From Gammaproteobacteria bacterium (GTDB lineage: Bacteria; Pseudomonadota; Gammaproteobacteria; S144-34), in NCBI GenBank assembly GCA_015487895.1, contig WFOW01000353.1, positions 1-9,051 of the forward strand: a stretch of 9,051 nucleotides of DNA. Direction: 5' to 3'. This document shows positions 5,612-9,051 of the stretch, in pieces. Every line of letters begins with the position of its first letter. Within the stretch, counting starts at the first letter, position 1. The translations under genes were made by a program, and so were the position numbers. Below the pieces are notes generated by a model, which saw only the letters and a list, made by a program, of their open reading frames with translations, ran no database searches and had not been told where the DNA came from.

Positions 5612-6960
5612 GGGCGCCGCGCTCGCTCGCCGCGCGCCTGCTCGCCGCCGCCAGCGGCGTGCTGGCGGCCTTCCTGCTGCTCACGGGGCTGGCGCTCGAC
5701 CGGGCCTTCCGCGACGGCGTGCGCGACGCCCAGCGCGCGCGCCTGGAGGCGCAGGTCTACGCCCTGCTCGCGGCCCTGGACGTGGAGCGGGGGCGGGTGA
5801 TCATGCCCCCCGCCCTGCCCGAGGCCCGCTACGCCACGGCCGGCTCCGGCCTCTACGCCGAGATCGCCGATGCCGAGGGGCGCGCGCTCTGGCGCTCGGC
5901 CTCGGCCGTCGGGCTCGGCATCCCCTGGCCGCCGGACCCGGACCCGGGCGAGCACGCCTTCGCGCGCGTGCGCGCCACCGACGGGCAGGTGCTGTTCGCC
6001 TACGCCTATGGCGTGCGGTGGGAGGGCGCGGGCGGTGCCCTGCCGCTGGTGGTCCGCGTTGCCGAGGAGACGAGCGCCTACGAGGCGCAGGTGGCGGGCT
6101 TCCGCCGCAGCCTGGCGCTGTGGCTGGGGGCGGCGAGCCTCGCCCTGCTTTTGGTGGAGGCGGCGCTGCTGCGCTGGGGGCTCGCGCCGCTGCGGCGGCT
6201 GGCGCGCGAGGTGGCGGCGGTGGAGGCGGGCGAGCGCGAGCTCGTCTCCGGGCGCTATCCGTCCGAGGTCCAGCCCCTGGTCGACGCCCTCAACGCCCTC
6301 ATCCGCAGCGGGCGCGCCCTCATCGAGCGCTACCGCAACGCCCTCGGCGACCTCGCCCACAGCCTGAAGACCCCGCTCGCCGTCCTGCGCGGCGCCGCGG
6401 AGGGGCGCGAGGGCCCGGATGCGCTGCGCGCCGCCGTGCTCGAGCAGGCCGGGCGCATGCAGCACCTCGTGGACTACCACCTGCAGCGCGCGGCCACCGC
6501 CGGGCGCAGCCCCGCCGGGCGCGCGGTGCCGGTGGCGCCCCTGGTGGCGCGCGTGCTCGCCACGCTCGAGAAGGTCCACGCCGCGCGCGGCGTGGCGCTG
6601 GAGAGCGCGGTCGGGCCTAGCGTGCGCTTCCTGGGCGACGAGGGCGACCTCATGGAGCTCGTCGGCAACCTCGCCGACAACGCCTGCAAGCACGGCGGCC
6701 GGCGCGTGCGCGTCTCCGCCGAGGCCGACCCCGAGGGACGCCTGCGTGCGCTCGTGGTCGAGGACGACGGCCCCGGCATCGCACCGGAGCGCCGCGCCGC
6801 GCTCCTCGCCCGCGGGGCGCGCGGCGACACGCGCGCCGAGGGGCAGGGCATCGGGCTCGCCGTGGTGGCCGAGATCGCCTCCGCCTACGGCGGCTCCGTC
6901 GCCATCGGCGACAGTGAGGACCTGGGCGGCGCGCGCGTCACCGTCCGCCTGAGCGCCTAG
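5608..6960 (+). CDS. phoQ: PhoQ sensor histidine kinase
   Basis: This 450-aa inner-membrane kinase has TM1 at about 11-30, a periplasmic sensor region at 31-168, TM2 at about 169-188 and a HAMP-like linker at 189-240. The H-box is at H251 in DLAHSLKTPLAVL, and the ATPase domain carries N354 and N358 (NLADNACKH), DDGPGI (386-391) and GQGIGLAV (412-419). H-box and N-box wording match E. coli PhoQ almost exactly, and the sensor length fits. The acidic cluster that precedes TM2 in enterobacterial PhoQ and contacts divalent cations is missing; the aligned stretch (119-131) has a single acidic residue. Divalent-cation or peptide sensing therefore cannot be assumed. The GTG at 5608 overlaps the phoP stop codon by 4 nt, so the two are translated together. 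Confidence 0.92.
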   Translation: MRAPRSLAARLLAAASGVLAAFLLLTGLALDRAFRDGVRDAQRARLEAQVYALLAALDVERGRVIMPPALPEARYATAGSGLYAEIADAEGRALWRSASAVGLGIPWPPDPDPGEHAFARVRATDGQVLFAYAYGVRWEGAGGALPLVVRVAEETSAYEAQVAGFRRSLALWLGAASLALLLVEAALLRWGLAPLRRLAREVAAVEAGERELVSGRYPSEVQPLVDALNALIRSGRALIERYRNALGDLAHSLKTPLAVLRGAAEGREGPDALRAAVLEQAGRMQHLVDYHLQRAATAGRSPAGRAVPVAPLVARVLATLEKVHAARGVALESAVGPSVRFLGDEGDLMELVGNLADNACKHGGRRVRVSAEADPEGRLRALVVEDDGPGIAPERRAALLARGARGDTRAEGQGIGLAVVAEIASAYGGSVAIGDSEDLGGARVTVRLSA

Positions 6961-6986
6961 CGGGAGATGCCGTGCGGTCTGCGGGG

Positions 6987-7026
6987 GACGGCGCGCGGGC
7001 CGTCGCCTGCCGGGTGCCGCGACCCG
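6987..7026. terminator. Two hairpins in the convergent gap after phoQ
   Basis: Between the stop codons of phoQ and the minus-strand zinc-ribbon gene lie two small inverted repeats. GACGGC (6987-6992) pairs with GCCGTC (6999-7004), and CGGGT (7011-7015) with ACCCG (7022-7026), each with a 6-nt loop. The location suits a bidirectional terminator, but neither strand shows a T-run, so the function is uncertain. Confidence 0.35.
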
Positions 7027-7038
7027 TGAGCCGTGGAC

Positions 7039-7563
7039 CTAGCCGCGCGGACGCTCGAACGCCGTGCCGTGGCAGCGCGGGCAGGGCGGGATGCGCCCGG
7101 CGCGCCGGAAGCGGATGCGCTCGCCGCAGGAGCGGCAGGCCAGCGTCCCGGGACCGGCGACCTCGCCCGTGCGGTAGACCGCCGGCGCGCGCCCGGCCTG
7201 CCGCTCGAGCAGCATGAGCTCGAGGCGCGTGCGGTCGGCGGCGGCGCTGAACAGCTCCCACAGCCGTTCCTCGACCAGCTCGAGGTCGAAGCGCAGCCAC
7301 CGGGCGAGGTCCTCGCCGCCCTCGGCGAGGTGGCGCGCGGCCTCGTGCAGGTCGCGGCGCACCCACTCGGCGACGCGCTCGGCCTCCTCGCGCGTGAGCT
7401 CGCCGAGCTCGACCGCCTTCTCGCGCGCCGCCTCGAGCGCGTGCTCGAGGCGCGTCTCGGTGCCCTCGAGGCCGTGGCGCACGCGCTCGAGCATGCGCTC
7501 GTAGGCGCGGGCGAGCGGGTGCTCGTGCTCGGGCGCGCCGTGCCGCTCCTGCTCGGTGCTCAC
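7039..7563 (-). CDS. YbeL-like zinc-ribbon protein (DUF1451 family)
   Basis: This 174-aa soluble protein has a long, charged, helical and probably coiled-coil N-terminal part (about 15-125) rich in Glu, Arg, Leu and Ala. It ends in a compact zinc ribbon with two CxxC knuckles, C143-R-S-C146 and C161-P-R-C164. Architecture and length match the DUF1451/YbeL family, whose function is unknown. In E. coli, as I recall, ybeL also lies next to leuS and diverges from it, which supports the assignment. The GTG at 7563-7561 is chosen because GGAGG stands 8 nt upstream on the minus strand (7572-7576). The open frame extends further upstream, but only into the hairpin-rich region, with no family-like sequence. 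It is convergent with phoQ. No convincing promoter was found. Confidence 0.88.
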   Translation of the reverse strand: MSTEQERHGAPEHEHPLARAYERMLERVRHGLEGTETRLEHALEAAREKAVELGELTREEAERVAEWVRRDLHEAARHLAEGGEDLARWLRFDLELVEERLWELFSAAADRTRLELMLLERQAGRAPAVYRTGEVAGPGTLACRSCGERIRFRRAGRIPPCPRCHGTAFERPRG

Positions 7564-7610
7564 CTGGGCTTCCTCCGCATCGGCGTGGCGACGGCCACGG
7601 TCCAAGGAGG

Positions 7611-7634
7611 CCCTGAAAGACGGACCTTTCAGGG
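7611..7634. repeat. Hairpin A: 9-bp perfect inverted repeat
   Basis: CCCTGAAAG at 7611-7619 is perfectly complementary to CTTTCAGGG at 7626-7634, with a 6-nt loop (acggac). It lies in the divergent gap between the zinc-ribbon gene and leuS. No T-run follows on the plus strand; on the minus strand it is followed by CCTCCTTGGACC, also not terminator-like. Confidence 0.7.
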
Positions 7635-7638
7635 CTTC

Positions 7639-7662
7639 CCCGCGGCCAGGGATGGCCGCGGG
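7639..7662. repeat. Hairpin B: 10-bp perfect inverted repeat, GGGA loop
   Basis: CCCGCGGCCA at 7639-7648 pairs perfectly with TGGCCGCGGG at 7653-7662 around a 4-nt loop (ggga). It begins only 4 nt after hairpin A. A shorter dyad, CCATG/CATGG at 7668-7679, follows closely. Tandem, high-GC, short-loop hairpins in an intergenic gap are typical of REP/BIME-type repeats, but a family copy number cannot be seen from one window. Confidence 0.7.
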
Positions 7663-7720
7663 ACGGCCCATGCACATGGAAGCGCATGGCGATACTATTG
7701 AAACATCAAAACGGCCGCGA

Positions 7721-7760
7721 AGCGCCTCAGCGCTGATCAATCCGCGCAGCGGATCGATCA
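7721..7760. repeat. Hairpins C and D: adjoining inverted repeats
   Basis: AGCGC (7721-7725) pairs with GCGCT (7730-7734) around a ctca loop. This joins directly to a longer dyad: TGATC (7734-7738), one mismatch, ATCCGC (7740-7745), loop gca, GCGGAT (7749-7754), one mismatch, GATCA (7756-7760). The two share the base at 7734. The following GGGTCTTCCTTACT is pyrimidine-rich but not a U-tract. Confidence 0.65.
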
Positions 7761-7774
7761 GGGTCTTCCTTACT

Positions 7775-7796
7775 GTGGGGGCGCGTGCGCGCCCAC
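7775..7796. repeat. Hairpin E upstream of leuS
   Basis: GTGGG (7775-7779) pairs with CCCAC (7792-7796). After one G/G mismatch, GCG (7781-7783) pairs with CGC (7788-7790). It is the last of a series of hairpins that starts at 7611 and lies 39 bp upstream of the proposed leuS -35. Confidence 0.45.
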
Positions 7797-7834
7797 GCAA
7801 GGCGCACGGCCGCGCACGCGGAGCCATCCGCAAG

Positions 7835-7864
7835 TTGTGGGCGCAGCGCGCGCTCCTGTATGCT
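7835..7864 (+). promoter_or_regulatory. Probable leuS promoter
   Basis: TTGTGG at 7835-7840 (three of six matches to TTGACA) is separated by 18 nt from TATGCT at 7859-7864 (four of six matches to TATAAT). A GC-rich discriminator (ggtccgcc) follows, which in E. coli-type promoters is linked to stringent-response repression and would suit a translation gene. It would give a leader of about 50 nt. The match is modest but it is the best in the gap. Confidence 0.45.
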
Positions 7865-7919
7865 GGTCCGCCTTCCGGAGCGGGCCGCACCCGCAGGATC
7901 CACGAGACGCCGCATCCCG

Positions 7920-9051
7920 ATGGAGGAACGCTACGACCCCCAGCGCGTCGAGCGCGAGGCCCAGGCGTGGTGGGAGGCGCACGGCACCTTCCGCGCCGTC
8001 GAGGACCCCGCGCGCGAGAAGTTCTACTGCCTCAGCATGTTCCCGTACCCGAGCGGGCGGCTGCACATGGGGCACGTGCGCAACTACACCATCGGCGACG
8101 TCATCGCGCGCTACCAGCGCATGCGCGGGCGCAACGTGCTCCAGCCCATGGGCTGGGACGCCTTCGGCCTGCCGGCCGAGAACGCGGCCATCCAGCACGG
8201 GGTGCACCCGGCGCGCTGGACGCGCGAGAACATCGCGCACATGCGCGCCCAGCTCAAGCGCCTCGGCTTCGGCTACGACTGGTCGCGCGAGCTGGCCACC
8301 TGCGATCCCACCTACTACCGCTGGGAGCAGTGGCTGTTCACGCGCCTGATGCGCAAGGGGCTCGCCTACCGCGGCACCGCGCCCGTCAACTGGTGCCCGA
8401 AGGACCGCACCGTGCTCGCCAACGAGCAGGTGGTGGACGGGCGCTGCTGGCGCTGCGACACGCCGGTGGAGCGGCGCGAGATCCCGCAGTGGTTCCTGCG
8501 CATCACGGCCTACGCCGACGAGCTGCTCGAGGGGCTGGAGCGCCTGCCGGGCTGGCCGGAGGCGGTCAGGACCATGCAGCGCAACTGGATCGGCCGCTCC
8601 GAGGGCGTCGAGCTCGAGTTCGCCATCGCCGGCCGCGACGAGCGCCTGACGGTCTTCACCACGCGCCCCGACACGCTCATGGGCGTGACCTATCTCGCCG
8701 TCGCCGCCGAGCACCCGCTGGCGTGCGAGGCCGCACGGGGCGATGCGCGGCTTGCCGCCTTCCTGGAGGCGTGCCGGCGCGTGCAGGCGTCCGAGGCCGC
8801 CATCGAGACGATGGAGAAGAAGGGGATGCCGCTCGGCATCGAGGCGGTCCACCCCGTGACGGGCGAGCGCGTGCCGGTGTGGGTGGCGAACTTCGTGCTC
8901 TGGGGCTACGGCACCGGGGCGGTGATGGCGGTGCCGGCGCACGACCAGCGCGACTGGGAGTTCGCGCGCGCCCACGCCCTGCCCATCCGGGCGGTGGTCT
9001 TTCCCGCCGACGGCAGCGAGCCCGACCTCTCGCAGGGGGCCTACACCGAGA
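7920..9051 (+). CDS. leuS: Leucyl-tRNA synthetase, N-terminal part
   Basis: The first 377 codons of leucyl-tRNA synthetase are present; the gene runs off the right edge. This class Ia cytoplasmic enzyme charges tRNA-Leu with leucine. Visible landmarks are [12 protein letters not shown] with the HIGH-type motif H49-M-G-H52, [16 protein letters not shown] (75-90), the zinc-site region with C159, C176 and C179, and W223-I-G-R-S. The CP1 editing domain shows TTRPDT (247-252) and [17 protein letters not shown] (329-345), with D345 as the conserved editing aspartate, so proofreading appears intact. The KMSKS loop and anticodon-binding domain lie beyond the window. The ATG at 7920 fits the family N-terminus ([11 protein letters not shown]), but the ribosome site upstream is weak (GAGAC near 7904). 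Confidence 0.97.
   Translation, partial: MEERYDPQRVEREAQAWWEAHGTFRAVEDPAREKFYCLSMFPYPSGRLHMGHVRNYTIGDVIARYQRMRGRNVLQPMGWDAFGLPAENAAIQHGVHPARWTRENIAHMRAQLKRLGFGYDWSRELATCDPTYYRWEQWLFTRLMRKGLAYRGTAPVNWCPKDRTVLANEQVVDGRCWRCDTPVERREIPQWFLRITAYADELLEGLERLPGWPEAVRTMQRNWIGRSEGVELEFAIAGRDERLTVFTTRPDTLMGVTYLAVAAEHPLACEAARGDARLAAFLEACRRVQASEAAIETMEKKGMPLGIEAVHPVTGERVPVWVANFVLWGYGTGAVMAVPAHDQRDWEFARAHALPIRAVVFPADGSEPDLSQGAYTE

Larger units (their letters stand above)
7564..7919. other. 356-bp divergent intergenic region, hairpin-rich
   Basis: No credible gene was found in this gap: the open frames crossing it lack ribosome sites and family-like sequence. It holds hairpins A to E (7611-7796). Between B and C lies a short AT-rich patch (7691-7712) that contrasts with the surrounding GC-rich DNA. 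The stretch 7797-7919 carries the proposed leuS promoter and leader. It may hold a dispersed repeat element or an unannotated structured RNA. Confidence 0.6.

Noticed and set aside
7687..7702. Possible sigma-54 promoter (TGGC, 7 nt, TTGAA) in the AT-rich patch
   Set aside because: The -24 GG is present, but the essential -12 GC is GA and the intervening consensus bases do not match. It is also more than 200 bp from leuS, and no enhancer-binding context is visible.
7564..7890. Upstream extension of the zinc-ribbon open frame to 283 codons
   Set aside because: The GTG at 7563 has an ideal ribosome site, and the extension translates the hairpin region into sequence unlike the family.

Overview
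This is a very GC-rich chromosomal window, visibly above 70% G+C with strong G/C third positions. It most likely comes from a gammaproteobacterium of the Chromatiales/Ectothiorhodospiraceae type. The lineage call rests on a PhoP/PhoQ pair very close to the enterobacterial proteins and on a YbeL-like zinc-ribbon gene divergent from leuS, an arrangement I recall from E. coli. Neither observation names a species.

Layout, left to right. (1) A secreted or envelope protein runs off the left edge on the minus strand (1-112); only its signal-peptide end is visible. (2) A tightly overlapping plus-strand trio follows at 338-2839: an inositol-monophosphatase-family phosphatase, an M42-like metalloaminopeptidase, and a membrane-anchored ScsD-like thioredoxin-fold protein. 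Stops and starts overlap by 8 and 7 nt, so this is one operon. (3) A single HDOD-domain protein (2987-3883) has its own upstream region, which contains a sequence resembling a sigma-28 (FliA) promoter. (4) A four-gene operon occupies 4002-6960: an exported glycine-zipper protein, a small exported PepSY-domain protein, PhoP and PhoQ. Its upstream region holds two GTT(A/C)A half-sites with an 11-bp step, 12 bp before a -10-like hexamer. That is the geometry of enterobacterial PhoP-box promoters and suggests that PhoP controls its own operon. (5) A YbeL/DUF1451-like zinc-ribbon gene (7039-7563, minus) is convergent with phoQ. (6) A 356-bp intergenic region carries at least five hairpins and one AT-rich patch. 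(7) leuS begins at 7920 and runs off the right edge.

The best candidate for something under-described is the phoPQ operon. The glycine-zipper and PepSY genes would probably be co-transcribed with the two-component pair and placed under its control, and the PhoQ sensor lacks the acidic cluster known from enterobacterial PhoQ. The two exported proteins may report on, or respond to, the envelope condition that PhoQ senses. The second candidate is the hairpin-dense region upstream of leuS, which is either a repeat family or a structured RNA.

No tRNA, rRNA, CRISPR array, transposase, integrase or phage gene was seen. Many long alternative-frame and antisense open frames exist, but they are by-products of the high GC content.
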